Assembly (NCBI GenBank): GCA_039636795.1
Contig: CP143430.1
Coordinates: 3,224,001-3,288,000 of the forward strand
From: Micrococcaceae bacterium Sec5.1
Lineage (GTDB): Bacteria > Actinomycetota > Actinomycetes > Actinomycetales > Micrococcaceae
Direction: 5' to 3'
Length of the DNA stretch: 64,000 bases
Positions 11,097 to 20,688 of the stretch are shown here, piece after piece. The translations under genes were made by a program, and so were the position numbers. The notes under the pieces are model-generated. The model saw only the letters and a program-made list of their open reading frames with translations. It had not been told where the DNA came from and ran no database searches. The first letter of the stretch is position 1. Each line of letters starts with the position of its first letter.

Positions 11097-12461
11097 ATGG
11101 ACAAGCGCATATTCGGCATCGAGACGGAGTTTGGAATTTCCTATTCCAGCCCCGACTCCCGTCCTTTGGCCCCCGAAGAAGTGGCCCGCTACTTGTTCCG
11201 CAAGGTGGTGAGCTGGGGCAGGTCCTCCAACGTCTTCCTGACCAACGGTTCACGCCTTTACCTGGACGTTGGTTCACACCCGGAATACGCCACCGCGGAA
11301 TGTGACGACCTCGCGCAGCTCATCGCACACGACCGCGCCGGCGAGCTCATCCTGGACGACCTCGTCGATGAGGCCCAGGCCCGCCTCGCTGCAGAGGGTT
11401 TCAACGGCACGGTGTACCTCTTCAAGAACAACACCGACTCCGCCGGAAACTCCTACGGCAGCCACGAAAATTACCTCATACCCCGCCGCGGTGAGTTCTC
11501 CAGGCTGGCTGAAATCCTCATCCCGTTCCTGGTGACTCGTCAGCTCATCGCGGGGGCCGGCAAAGTCCTGAAGACGCCCCATGGTGCAACTTTCGCCTTT
11601 TCGCAGCGGGCGGACCACATCTGGGAAGGCGTGTCCTCTGCCACCACCAGGTCACGCCCCATTATCAACACCCGTGACGAGCCGCATGCCGACGCCGAGT
11701 TCTATCGCCGGCTCCATGTGATCGTGGGTGATTCCAACATGTCCGAAACCTCGGCACTCCTCAAAGTGGGCACGGTGGACCTCATCCTGCGCATGATCGA
11801 GGCAGGGGTGATCATGCGGGACATGCGAATGGAAAACCCGATCCGGAGCATCCGGGAAATTTCGCACGACCTCACGGGCAGCGCCTTGGTCCGCTTAGCA
11901 AACGGCAGGCAACTTTCGGCGCTCGATATCCAGCGGGAGTACCTGGCAAAGGTCACAGAGTTCGTGGCCGCAAACGGCGCACACAATGCCCACGTGCCGC
12001 TTATTCTGGACCTGTGGGAGCGGACCCTGGATGCGATTGAAAGTGGCGATACCAGCACGATTGACACCGAGGTGGACTGGGCGATCAAGAAGAAGCTGAT
12101 GGACGGTTACATGCGCCGACACGATCTCAGCCTGGACTCGCCACGCATCGCTCAATTGGATCTCACCTACCACGACATTTCCCGGCAGCGCGGCCTCTTC
12201 TTCCTGCTGCAATCACGGGATGCCGCGCGGCGTTTGGTCCCGGAAACCGAAGTGAAGGACGCCGTGGACACGCCCCCACAGACAACCAGGGCCAAACTGC
12301 GGGGAGATTTCGTCCGAAGGGCGCAGGAGCTTGGACGCGATTACACGGTGGATTGGGTACACCTGAAGCTCAACGACCGCGCACACCAGACGATCCTGTG
12401 CAAGGACCCCTTCCGCAGCGTTGACGACCGCGTCGATGCGCTGCTGGACTCCATGGGCTAA
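11097..12461 (+). CDS. pafA: Pup-protein ligase PafA
   Basis: The 454-residue enzyme phosphorylates the C-terminal Glu of Pup and couples it to substrate lysines. It has GIETEFGIS at residues about 6-14 (ATP and Mg site), [62 protein letters not shown] and [18 protein letters not shown] at the C terminus. It aligns with Dop encoded 2 kb upstream but lacks the Dop loop, which separates ligase from deamidase. ATG 11097 lies one base after the prcA stop. The cluster therefore encodes the complete pupylation and degradation pathway. Confidence 0.97.
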   Translation: MDKRIFGIETEFGISYSSPDSRPLAPEEVARYLFRKVVSWGRSSNVFLTNGSRLYLDVGSHPEYATAECDDLAQLIAHDRAGELILDDLVDEAQARLAAEGFNGTVYLFKNNTDSAGNSYGSHENYLIPRRGEFSRLAEILIPFLVTRQLIAGAGKVLKTPHGATFAFSQRADHIWEGVSSATTRSRPIINTRDEPHADAEFYRRLHVIVGDSNMSETSALLKVGTVDLILRMIEAGVIMRDMRMENPIRSIREISHDLTGSALVRLANGRQLSALDIQREYLAKVTEFVAANGAHNAHVPLILDLWERTLDAIESGDTSTIDTEVDWAIKKKLMDGYMRRHDLSLDSPRIAQLDLTYHDISRQRGLFFLLQSRDAARRLVPETEVKDAVDTPPQTTRAKLRGDFVRRAQELGRDYTVDWVHLKLNDRAHQTILCKDPFRSVDDRVDALLDSMG

Positions 12462-12590
12462 CCGCCTTTCTGAGCGGACTCCCAGCTTCACGCGCTATTC
12501 TGGACTGTGGCCTCTTTCCAAGAGGCCATTGCCTTGGATCTGCCATGCGCCTTTCCGAGTGTCCTTTGCCCCGACGAAAGTGTCTTTTTT

Positions 12591-13520
12591 GTGCGCCGAC
12601 TCCTAGCAATTCTTCTGCCTGCCCTGCTGCTCATCACTGCGTGTGGGGGAGGGGGCACGCCAGCCGCCGAGCCCACCAGCCAGTCATCCGGCGATGTCTC
12701 CAAACTCGATTCCGTGAAAGTGACGGACAACGGCGATGATAAGGCCCCGGGTCTGGACTTCACCAAGCCGCTGACCGTCGCTGAACCTACCATCAAGGTA
12801 GTCAGCGAAGGCAACGGCGAGCGTATCAAGGCCGGCCAGGTTGCCGAGCTCGCATACATCGCTGTGGATGGCAATGACGGCAAGACCGTTGAAGACGTCT
12901 ACAAGAATGGCCCCCAGCCCATTGAGCTGAATGACGAGCTGAAGAAGGGCAACGAGCTGATCTACAACGCCATTGTTGGCGCCAAGATCGGTTCCCACAT
13001 CGCGTTCGCCGCGCCGGGCTCGGCCGCTGCGGGCGCGGCCGCCGGCTCGACGCAGTTGGTGGTTTTCAAGCTGCTTTCCGCTAAGGAAGCGGCTCCGGTC
13101 CTGTCGAAGCCGGAAGGCGAGACAGTCACCCCTCCGGCTGGGCTCCCAACGGTGAAGGAAGACGACAAGGGCGTCCCTCAGATCTCCGTTGACGGCGCAG
13201 CCGCTCCCAAGGAACTCATCGCGCAGGACCTCATCAAGGGCTCCGGCGCTGCCGTTAAGGCCACTGACACCCTCACCGTGAATTACGTGGGCGTCAATCT
13301 CGTGGGCGGCCAGAAGTTCGATTCGAGCTTTGACCGGGGGCAGACAGCAAGCTTCGCACTTTCCGGTGTCATCAAGGGCTGGACCCAAGGTCTGGAAGGC
13401 AAGACTGTTGGCTCCCGCGTCCTTCTGGTGATCCCGCAGGACCTTGCTTACGGCGCGGCCGGACAGGGTGACGCCAAGGGCGATCTCGTGTTCGTCGTTG
13501 ACATCCTCGGCATCAAGTAG
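12591..13520 (+). CDS. FKBP-type peptidyl-prolyl isomerase lipoprotein
   Basis: The 309-residue exported lipoprotein starts with RRLLAILLPALLLITACGGG; LITAC is the lipobox, so the mature protein starts at Cys and is anchored to the outer face of the membrane. Two FKBP-like units follow. The first (about 60-160) is degenerate, while the second (about 210-309) keeps the FKBP core VNYVGVNLVGGQKFDSSFDRG, VIKGWTQGLEGKTVGSRVLLVIP and LAYGAAG. The frame is open back to 12507, but only the GTG at 12591 places the signal peptide at the N terminus. It is probably a periplasmic-side folding helper. Confidence 0.88.
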   Translation: MRRLLAILLPALLLITACGGGGTPAAEPTSQSSGDVSKLDSVKVTDNGDDKAPGLDFTKPLTVAEPTIKVVSEGNGERIKAGQVAELAYIAVDGNDGKTVEDVYKNGPQPIELNDELKKGNELIYNAIVGAKIGSHIAFAAPGSAAAGAAAGSTQLVVFKLLSAKEAAPVLSKPEGETVTPPAGLPTVKEDDKGVPQISVDGAAAPKELIAQDLIKGSGAAVKATDTLTVNYVGVNLVGGQKFDSSFDRGQTASFALSGVIKGWTQGLEGKTVGSRVLLVIPQDLAYGAAGQGDAKGDLVFVVDILGIK

Positions 13521-13590
13521 GCAGCCACCTGATCAGGGACTGGCTAAGCTGGTTCCTGACACCACTCATACCTCAAAGCAAGGAGCAACC

Positions 13591-13986
13591 ATGTCATTTG
13601 GTCAGCGTGACTTCGACCGCACCAAGCCGGAAATCGACTTCCCGGAAGGCGATGTTCCCACCGAACTAGTCATCACGGACCTCATCGAAGGTTCCGGCGC
13701 CGAGGCCAAGGCCGGCGATACCGTTTCCACCCACTACGTTGGCGTCGCCTGGTCTACCGGCGAAGAATTCGACGCTTCCTGGGGCCGCGGCGCTCCGCTG
13801 GACTTCCGTGTTGGCGTGGGCCAGGTCATCCAGGGTTGGGACCAGGGCCTGCTGGGTATGAAGGTTGGCGGCCGTCGCCGCCTGGAGATCCCTTCAGAAC
13901 TGGCGTATGGATCCCGTGGCGCCGGCGGAGCAATCAAGCCCAACGAGGCCTTGATCTTCGTCGTTGACCTCGTGGCTGTCCGCTAG
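13591..13986 (+). CDS. FKBP-type peptidyl-prolyl cis-trans isomerase
   Basis: The 131-residue cytoplasmic single-domain FKBP has no signal sequence. It has core residues VSTHYVGVAWSTGEEFDASWGRG, VGQVIQGWDQGLLGMKVGGRRRLEIPSELAYG and a final FVVDLVAV strand. It begins at ATG 13591 with AAGGAG in front; the frame runs open upstream to 13444 inside the previous gene but without homology. It is probably a duplicate of the second FKBP domain of the upstream lipoprotein. A strong hairpin after the stop (14004-14047) separates it from pafBC. Confidence 0.93.
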   Translation: MSFGQRDFDRTKPEIDFPEGDVPTELVITDLIEGSGAEAKAGDTVSTHYVGVAWSTGEEFDASWGRGAPLDFRVGVGQVIQGWDQGLLGMKVGGRRRLEIPSELAYGSRGAGGAIKPNEALIFVVDLVAVR

Positions 13987-14003
13987 GACGCAAGCTTCCT
14001 GCC

Positions 14004-14047
14004 AAGGCGCGTTACCTTCCGGCTTTGCCGGGCCGGTGACGCGCCTT
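14004..14047 (+). terminator. Hairpin between FKBP and pafBC, probable terminator
   Basis: AAGGCGCGTTACC (14004-14016) pairs with GGTGACGCGCCTT (14035-14047) with a single wobble, and CCGGC/GCCGG nests inside. It begins 18 bases after the FKBP stop and ends 37 bases before the GTG of pafBC. There is no long T run, so it may act as an intrinsic terminator of the actinobacterial type or as a transcript-end stabiliser. Its presence argues against the in-frame start upstream at 13964 for pafBC. Confidence 0.55.
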
Positions 14048-14083
14048 GCTGCTTTCGCCCAGGTCTTTAGTAACGTAGCAAGC

Positions 14084-16123
14084 GTGTCCGCATCCCGCAC
14101 TGAACGACTCCTGAATCTCCTGCTTGCCTTGCTCAACACCAGGGTGGGCCTTCCGCGCTCTGTCCTGCGGGAGAAGGTCTATCACGGCTCCGCTGAAAAC
14201 GACGTCGCCTTCGGGCGGATGTTCGAGCGCGACAAAGTGGATCTGAAGCAGTTCGGCTTTGAGATCGAGACCCTCACCGACCCCCGCAGTTTCGGGTCCG
14301 ACGATCCCGCATCAACCCGCTACCGCATCGGCAAGGATTCCAACAGGCTTCCTGATGTCAGCCTGACTCCCGCTGAATCCACTGTCCTCCTCCTTGCCGC
14401 CCAGTTGTGGGAACGCGCTGCTCTCGGCAACGCCGCAGTCAACGCTGTCCGCAAGCTTCAGGCCGCAGGCGGATTTACCGACGTCGACCTGCCTGCCGGT
14501 GTCCAGCCGAGGATCAAGCCAGCCGGACAAGCATTCGACGACGTCGTTGGAGCCATGCACGGCCGGCATGCGGTCCGCTTCGGGTACCTCGCCGGAAGCA
14601 CCGGGCGTGAGGAATTGCGCGAGGTAGAACCTTGGGGCCTGGGGAGCCGGTTCGGGCAGTGGTACCTCGTGGGGTTTGACCGGGGGAGGGAAGCCAAGAG
14701 GATTTTCAGGTTGTCACGCATGACCACCGCCGTCTCAGTCATACCAAGCAGTTCCTTTGAGCCCCCTGCCGGTTTCAACGCCCGGGCGGAGCTGGATTCG
14801 CTCAACGAACTTCCCGTGCAGCAGGCTGTCATGGACGTAGACGCCGGACGACTTCTCGCCCTGCGCAAACGTTCTGATTCCATCGGCGCCGGGAAGGAAC
14901 CGGCTGAGAAGGGGGCGGACGGCCGGAACAGGCTCGTGGTGGACTTTCGGGATCCCGAGCAGTTCGCCGAGGAGCTGGCCTCGTATGGCCCCCACGTCAA
15001 AGTGGTTGAACCTGCCGAGCTGCGTGCCGCCGTCGTACGCCGGCTCAAAAGCGCTGCGGAGTTCAATGCGTCTCCGGCCATCCCCGTGGAATTCCCCGAA
15101 GCTGCGCGCGCGCAGCGATCAAGGAAGCGCACGTCCGAAGACCAACTCACCCGCATGCTGCAACTGGTGCCCTTCCTCGTCCACCATCAGGGCTTGCACG
15201 TCCAGGAAGTTGCCGACCACTTTGGCATCACCCGCAAAGCGCTCATCGACGATCTAAAAATCCTGATCTGTTCCGGGCTGCCCGGAGGCTACCCGGACGA
15301 CCTCTTGGACATCCAATGGGAAAACGACCATGTGTACATCACGGAGCATTTGGACCTGAACCGTCCTGTTCGCTTCAGCGAGGACGAAGCCGCCGCGCTG
15401 CTGACCGGGTTGTCGATGCTCGGCGATCTCCCCGCACTTGCGGGTTTGTCCGAGGATGAACCGGGCAGTGCCCTGGAGTCTGTGACCATCAAATTAACCG
15501 GCGCCGCAGGACAGGCCGGACGCTTGGCCGGTGCCGTTGCAGGCCAGTCGGTGGCGCCCGAGCAATCGGAAGCCTTCGCCACCATCACGCACGCCATCAG
15601 GGACGGCCAACAACTGCGCCTGAGCTACCTTTCCCCTCAAAGGGATGAAGTGACCGAGCGCGACGTGGACCCCCTGCGGCTCTACTCCATGGACAATACC
15701 TGGTACTTCGAGGCCTACTGCCATAGCAAGTCGGGACTCCGGAATTTCCGGCTGGACCGTGTGCAATCCCTGGAACCCAATGGCCGTCCTGTCTCCGGGA
15801 CGGCGACTGCTGATGCAGACTTTCCGGCAAGGCTCTTCACGCCCAGTGATGACGACGTCCTGGTGGTGCTTGAGTTGACCCGGCAGGGCGCTGGCCTGGC
15901 TGACGACTACTATGCCGAACGCACTGCGGAATTGCCCGACGGCGGGCTGCTCGCCGAGGTGCGCTTTGGAAATGTGGAGTGGTTACCGATGTTTGTGTCC
16001 CAACATGGAGGGACGGTGCGGGTGCTGGACCCTGCGGAGTTGCGTCAGGAGGTCCAAGCGTGGCTCACGGCGGCGCTTGCCCAATACGGCGAAGTTTCCT
16101 CGTCGGACAACGTGGCTGGCTAG
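14084..16123 (+). CDS. pafBC: Fused PafB-PafC WYL-domain transcriptional regulator
   Basis: The 679-residue protein combines two WYL regulators that are separate genes in Mycobacterium. The first half has a winged helix (about 1-75, RTERLLNLLLALLNTRVGLPRSVL) and a WYL domain. The second half starts near residue 345 (DQLTRMLQLVPFLVHHQGLHVQEVADHFGITRKALIDDL) and has its own WYL and C-terminal extension (LRLSYLSPQRDEVTERDVDP). PafBC activates the LexA/RecA-independent DNA-damage regulon; a fused protein of this kind is known from Arthrobacter aurescens. GTG 14084 places the helix-turn-helix at the N terminus, whereas the frame open from 13964 would overlap the FKBP gene. Confidence 0.93.
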   Translation: MSASRTERLLNLLLALLNTRVGLPRSVLREKVYHGSAENDVAFGRMFERDKVDLKQFGFEIETLTDPRSFGSDDPASTRYRIGKDSNRLPDVSLTPAESTVLLLAAQLWERAALGNAAVNAVRKLQAAGGFTDVDLPAGVQPRIKPAGQAFDDVVGAMHGRHAVRFGYLAGSTGREELREVEPWGLGSRFGQWYLVGFDRGREAKRIFRLSRMTTAVSVIPSSSFEPPAGFNARAELDSLNELPVQQAVMDVDAGRLLALRKRSDSIGAGKEPAEKGADGRNRLVVDFRDPEQFAEELASYGPHVKVVEPAELRAAVVRRLKSAAEFNASPAIPVEFPEAARAQRSRKRTSEDQLTRMLQLVPFLVHHQGLHVQEVADHFGITRKALIDDLKILICSGLPGGYPDDLLDIQWENDHVYITEHLDLNRPVRFSEDEAAALLTGLSMLGDLPALAGLSEDEPGSALESVTIKLTGAAGQAGRLAGAVAGQSVAPEQSEAFATITHAIRDGQQLRLSYLSPQRDEVTERDVDPLRLYSMDNTWYFEAYCHSKSGLRNFRLDRVQSLEPNGRPVSGTATADADFPARLFTPSDDDVLVVLELTRQGAGLADDYYAERTAELPDGGLLAEVRFGNVEWLPMFVSQHGGTVRVLDPAELRQEVQAWLTAALAQYGEVSSSDNVAG

Positions 16124-16132
16124 ACTACTCAG

Positions 16133-16483
16133 ATGCCTTGGTGGTTTTGGATCCTGTTGTGGATCGCGCTCATAGCCCTGTCGTTGCTCCTTCATGTGAC
16201 CCTTGGTTTTCGGCTGTTCAGGAAATTCATGGCCACTGTTCACGAATTAGGAGACGCCGGGAAACGTTTCAGCCATGTCTCTCCTGACGCAGAAACCTCC
16301 GATGTTGAGGCCCCCGAGCGCCGGCCGGAGCCCGGATCCGCAATTTTTGCCTCGCCGGAGCAGATGCGTCATGATTACCTGACGGCCAAAGCCTTCCGCC
16401 AGGAAGTTCGTCGCCAGAAGCGCGTTCAGCGCAAAGCAGAGCGGGGTCAGCCCCAATCCCTGCACGACATTGAATTCAGATAG
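16133..16483 (+). CDS. Small single-pass membrane protein, unknown function
   Basis: The 116-residue protein begins with one hydrophobic helix ([20 protein letters not shown], about 3-22). A soluble, charged region follows, ending in a basic helix ([29 protein letters not shown]). It starts 10 bases after the pafBC stop and lies 35 bases before tatA, so it is probably co-transcribed with them. Proteins of this shape occur at this place in actinobacteria, but I do not recognise a named domain. No function is assigned. Confidence 0.78.
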   Translation: MPWWFWILLWIALIALSLLLHVTLGFRLFRKFMATVHELGDAGKRFSHVSPDAETSDVEAPERRPEPGSAIFASPEQMRHDYLTAKAFRQEVRRQKRVQRKAERGQPQSLHDIEFR

Positions 16484-16518
16484 ACGTAGGATGTATCCAA
16501 AAGGAAAGGACCTCCCCA

Positions 16519-16797
16519 ATGGGACGACTATTTGACGGGCCGTGGCCGATCGTCATCATCATCATCGTTGCGCTTCTCCTGTTCGCTGCCCCCAAGTTGC
16601 CAGCGATGGCACGGAGCCTTGGACAGTCAATGCGGATCATCAAGTCCGAGGTCAAGGAGATGAAGAACGATGGCAAGTCCGACACCAAAGACTCTGCCGA
16701 TACAACCGACGCCGTAGAGGGACGGGTTGTGGACCACCCCGACGCCAGGGCCAAGAACAACGGCGAAACCGACGTTCCGCCAGCCAACCGCGTCTAA
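16519..16797 (+). CDS. tatA: Sec-independent translocase component TatA
   Basis: The 92-residue protein has a short N-terminal membrane helix ([21 protein letters not shown]), the phenylalanine-glycine hinge replaced by FAAPKLP, an amphipathic helix ([22 protein letters not shown]) and a polar tail. This is the standard TatA/E architecture. TatA multimers form the path by which folded proteins cross the membrane. ATG 16519 is preceded by AAAAGGAAAGGACC. The gene is followed after six bases by tatC; no tatB is present next to them. Confidence 0.95.
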   Translation: MGRLFDGPWPIVIIIIVALLLFAAPKLPAMARSLGQSMRIIKSEVKEMKNDGKSDTKDSADTTDAVEGRVVDHPDARAKNNGETDVPPANRV

Positions 16798-16803
16798 GAA
16801 GAA

Positions 16804-17640
16804 GTGGTAACAACGAAAGGGCGCAAAGCCAATCCTGAAGCCCGGATGGCACTGCTTGACCATCTTAAGGAGCTGAAGAACCGCCTCATCAAAGCAGCGA
16901 TAGGTGTAGTAGTCGCGGCTGTTGCCGGCTGGTTTTTGTATGACCCGGTGATTGATGCTCTGAAGTCCCCGGTTGATTCGATCGCCGGCCATACCGGCGC
17001 CATCGCAACCATCAACTTCAGCAGCATAGCTTCCCCTTTCGACTTCAAGCTTCAGATAGCCATCCTGATTGGTCTGGTCATCTCCAGCCCCATCTGGATC
17101 TATCAGTTGTGGGCGTTCATCACGCCTGGACTCACGAAGAAGGAACGCCAGTACACCCTCGGTTTCATGGCAGCAGCTGTTCCTTTGTTTTTGGCCGGAG
17201 TCTGGGTTGGCTGGTTGGTGACACCCCAGGTTGTCAGGGCCCTTACGCAGTTCACGCCATCCGGCGTGGCCAACATTATCGACGCGAGAGACTACATCGA
17301 CTTCGTCACTCGAATGATTTTGTTCCTCGGGCTCGCCTTCCTCGTGCCAGTGGTCCTGGTTGGCATCAACATGGCGGGCTTGGTTTCAGGAAAGACGATC
17401 TTGAAAGCCTGGCGGATCACCGTCTTTCTCGTCTTCGTTCTGGCGGCCGTAGCAGCCCCCGGCGCTGACGCCCTGTCTATGTTCCTCCTCGCCGGGCCGC
17501 TGCTGGTTTTGTTCTTCTCGGCCATCGGCGTTTGCATCTTCAACGACCGGCGGCGGGAACGCCGCGCCATCAAGCGCGCTGCTGAGACCGAAGCCACGGC
17601 AGATATTGCCACCCCGGCCTCGGATCTGGAGAATCTCTAG
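16804..17640 (+). CDS. tatC: Sec-independent translocase component TatC
   Basis: The 278-residue polytopic protein is the twin-arginine signal receptor of the Tat pathway. It has MALLDHLKELKNRLIKAA at the N terminus (the conserved HL.EL.RLI region), IYQLWAFITPGLTKKERQY and six hydrophobic segments ending at about residue 240. It has a short charged tail (RRRERRAIKRAAETEA). The start is GTG 16804, six bases after the tatA stop. The tatA-tatC-helY order matches Rv2094c-Rv2092c of Mycobacterium tuberculosis. Confidence 0.96.
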   Translation: MVTTKGRKANPEARMALLDHLKELKNRLIKAAIGVVVAAVAGWFLYDPVIDALKSPVDSIAGHTGAIATINFSSIASPFDFKLQIAILIGLVISSPIWIYQLWAFITPGLTKKERQYTLGFMAAAVPLFLAGVWVGWLVTPQVVRALTQFTPSGVANIIDARDYIDFVTRMILFLGLAFLVPVVLVGINMAGLVSGKTILKAWRITVFLVFVLAAVAAPGADALSMFLLAGPLLVLFFSAIGVCIFNDRRRERRAIKRAAETEATADIATPASDLENL

Positions 17641-17664
17641 ACCTCAGGCCATTAGGCTTGGTGC

Positions 17665-20634
17665 ATGTCCTCCATTTCCGGGTCTCCATCACCATCAGAC
17701 CGCTACCAGGCGGCAGCTCACCGGGCAGCTGAGGCCAAGACATATCTTGGTGCCTTTGCCTTGACGCTGGACTTCGAATTGGACGATTTCCAGCGTGAGG
17801 CGTGCCGCTCATTGCAGGAAGGCCGCGGCGTCCTCGTCGCGGCTCCCACAGGTGCGGGAAAGACGATCGTTGGCGAGTTTGCCATCTACCTGGCTTTGGA
17901 ACGTGGCCTCAAAGCGTTCTACACGACACCCATCAAGGCGCTGAGCAACCAGAAATTCTCCGAGCTCGCCGCCAAGTATGGCTCTGCGAACGTTGGCCTG
18001 CTGACGGGGGATACAACCATCAACGGTGAGGCGCCCGTTGTGGTCATGACCACCGAAGTCCTCCGCAATATGCTGTACGCCGACTCGGAGACCCTCGGCG
18101 ACCTCGGCTTCGTCGTGATGGACGAGGTCCACTACCTCGCGGACCGCTTCCGCGGAGCCGTCTGGGAGGAAGTCATCATTCACTTGCCCAGTGAAGTGCA
18201 GGTTGCTTCGCTGAGCGCCACTGTGTCCAACGCCGAAGAGTTTGGTGCCTGGCTGGATACCGTTCGGGGCGATACTGATGTCATCGTGTCCGAACACAGG
18301 CCCGTGCCATTGTGGCAGCACGTCATGGTGGGCAGGGAGATCGTCGACCTTTTTGCCGGCGATACCACTTTTGATGAAATCGCTCCCCAGATACCGGATA
18401 CAGAAGTTCCGGATCTTAGCGATACTGACGACGCCGTGGACGAGGCCACCCTCCCGGCAGAAACCCGGAAGATCGCCGTAAAGAGTTCCGTGGCACCTCC
18501 TGTCCGTCAGGCAGTGACAGGCCCCGAGTTCGAAGTGAACCCGGATCTGCTGGCAATGGCCCGTTCCGAGAGCCGGATGAACTTCAACGGCCGATTCGGC
18601 CACGGTGGCCGGAGCCGCCGTCGGCAGGACCGCTATCGGGATGAACGGCAGAACACTGAACAGCGCAGTCCAGTTCGGAAAGCAAGCCGCCCCCAGGTTA
18701 TTGAAAGCCTTAACCGTCAGGGCCTGCTGCCTGCCATTACGTTTATTTTTTCCCGGGCCGGTTGTGATGCTGCAGTGGCCCAGTGCGCAGCATCGGGACT
18801 ATGGCTCACTACTGAGCGCGAACAACAGATCATTGCCCAGCGGGTGGATGAAGCAAGCCACGAAATCCCTGCAGACGATCTCGATGTTTTGGGGTTCTGG
18901 GGCTGGCGCGATGGCCTTATACGGGGCTTCGCGGCTCATCACGCAGGCATGCTTCCCACCTTCAAGGAGGTAGTGGAGAAGCTGTTTGCGGATGGCTTGG
19001 TCAAGGCGGTTTTTGCCACCGAAACGTTGGCACTCGGGGTGAACATGCCTGCGCGTTGCGTGGTATTGGAAAAGCTTGAGAAGTTCAATGGCGAAGCCCA
19101 CGTCAACATCACGGCGGGGGAGTACACACAGCTCACTGGGAGGGCTGGACGCCGGGGTATCGACGTCGAGGGCCATGCCGTCGTACTGTGGCAGCCGGGA
19201 ACAGATCCCGCTGCCGTGGCCGGCTTGGCGTCACGGCGCACCTACCCGCTGAATTCCAGCTTCCGGCCCACGTACAACATGAGCATCAACCTCATTGCCC
19301 AGTTTGGACGGGTCCGGGCACGGGAAATCCTCGAGTCGTCTTTCGCACAGTTCCAGGCAGACCGCTCGGTCGTAGGGCTGGCCAGGCAGGTCCGCGGCCG
19401 CGAGGAGTCCTTGGCAGGATACGCGAAATCCATGGAATGCCATCTGGGCGACTTCACCGAATACGCCAGGCTCCGGCGGGAGCTCAGTGATACTGAACAG
19501 TTCGCTGAACGGAACTACCACCGTGCGCGAAAGTCCAGGGTGGCGGACTCACTGACACGGCTCATTCCAGGGGACGTCATCAGCGTCTCCAGCGGCAGGC
19601 TGGCGGGCTACGCCGTCGTGCTTGATTCCGATGCCAATGCCCGCGAGCCGAGGCCTTCTGTCCTCACCTCGGACAATCAACTGCGCCGGATCGGCGTTCA
19701 CGACGTCGATGCCCCGGTCTCTCCTGTGACCCGGATCAGGATCCCGAAATCCTTCAATGCCAAGGTCCCCAAATCGCGGCGTGACCTCGCCTCCTCCATG
19801 CGCCATGCCATCAGCGACGAAGCGCCCAAGTCGCGTCGCAACAGCAGGCATGAAGACTTTGGACTGGGATCCCGGCTCCCGGACCAGGAACAGAAGATCA
19901 CTGAACTACGCAGGGCGCTCAGGGCGCATCCTTGCCATGGCTGCAGTGAACGAGAAGATCACGCCCGCTGGGGGGAGCGTTGGTGGAAACTTCGCAAGGA
20001 GACAGACGGCCTGATTCGCCAGATCCAAAGCAGGACCAACACGATTGCCAAGACCTTCGACCGCGTCTGCGATGTCCTGTCCGCCTATGGCTACCTCGAA
20101 ACCAACGACGCCGGCAAGGTCACCATCAGCACGGATGGGCAGCGGTTGCGGCGCATTTACGGTGAGAAGGACCTGCTCATCTCGCAGTCCATCAGGCGGG
20201 GTGCCATCAACGATCTCGATGCTGCCGAGCTGGCCTCCTTGGCCAGCACCTTGGTGTACCAGGCAAAGCGTGAAGACCGGGGCCTTCGCCCGAGGATGCC
20301 TTCGATTGCACTGGAAACGGCTGTCGACATCGTCGTCCGGGAATGGTCGCAACTTGAGGACACTGAGGAACAGAACAGGCTTCCACTGACCGGCGAACCG
20401 GAGCTGGGCCTCATGTGGCCCATGTACAAGTGGGCCAAAGGCCGCCATCTTCAGGACGTGCTCAGCGGCACGGACCTTGCTGCGGGCGACTTCGTCCGTT
20501 GGGCAAAGCAAGTGGTTGACCTCCTGGACCAACTCGCCAAAATTCCACAACTGGATCCCCGCTTGACGCGGATCTGCCGTGAATCCATCGATCTGGTCCG
20601 CCGTGGCGTCGTGGCTTACTCCACCATCGCCTGA
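17665..20634 (+). CDS. helY: DEAD/DEAH-box helicase HelY (Ski2/Mtr4-like)
   Basis: The 989-residue superfamily 2 helicase is probably an RNA helicase. It has Walker A APTGAGKT (about 67-74), motif Ia TTPIKALSNQKF, motif II DEVH in VVMDEVHYLADRFRGAVWEEV, motif III SLSATVSN, and motif VI LTGRAGRRGID. The C-terminal half has the Ski2-like DSHCT-type region (LYQAKREDRGLRPRMPS, ELGLMWPMYKWAKGRHLQDVL). A low-complexity linker rich in Asp and Arg separates the RecA domains (about 250-330). The tatC-proximal location is the same as that of mycobacterial helY. Confidence 0.9.
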   Translation: MSSISGSPSPSDRYQAAAHRAAEAKTYLGAFALTLDFELDDFQREACRSLQEGRGVLVAAPTGAGKTIVGEFAIYLALERGLKAFYTTPIKALSNQKFSELAAKYGSANVGLLTGDTTINGEAPVVVMTTEVLRNMLYADSETLGDLGFVVMDEVHYLADRFRGAVWEEVIIHLPSEVQVASLSATVSNAEEFGAWLDTVRGDTDVIVSEHRPVPLWQHVMVGREIVDLFAGDTTFDEIAPQIPDTEVPDLSDTDDAVDEATLPAETRKIAVKSSVAPPVRQAVTGPEFEVNPDLLAMARSESRMNFNGRFGHGGRSRRRQDRYRDERQNTEQRSPVRKASRPQVIESLNRQGLLPAITFIFSRAGCDAAVAQCAASGLWLTTEREQQIIAQRVDEASHEIPADDLDVLGFWGWRDGLIRGFAAHHAGMLPTFKEVVEKLFADGLVKAVFATETLALGVNMPARCVVLEKLEKFNGEAHVNITAGEYTQLTGRAGRRGIDVEGHAVVLWQPGTDPAAVAGLASRRTYPLNSSFRPTYNMSINLIAQFGRVRAREILESSFAQFQADRSVVGLARQVRGREESLAGYAKSMECHLGDFTEYARLRRELSDTEQFAERNYHRARKSRVADSLTRLIPGDVISVSSGRLAGYAVVLDSDANAREPRPSVLTSDNQLRRIGVHDVDAPVSPVTRIRIPKSFNAKVPKSRRDLASSMRHAISDEAPKSRRNSRHEDFGLGSRLPDQEQKITELRRALRAHPCHGCSEREDHARWGERWWKLRKETDGLIRQIQSRTNTIAKTFDRVCDVLSAYGYLETNDAGKVTISTDGQRLRRIYGEKDLLISQSIRRGAINDLDAAELASLASTLVYQAKREDRGLRPRMPSIALETAVDIVVREWSQLEDTEEQNRLPLTGEPELGLMWPMYKWAKGRHLQDVLSGTDLAAGDFVRWAKQVVDLLDQLAKIPQLDPRLTRICRESIDLVRRGVVAYSTIA

Positions 20635-20688
20635 CCCGGAACCGTTTTCGAGACCCAGACCTTCTTCAACGCTCGAGGAGCACACCGC

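Noticed and set aside
13964..14083. Upstream start for pafBC
   Set aside because: Would overlap the FKBP gene and translate through a strong hairpin; the helix-turn-helix begins right after GTG 14084.
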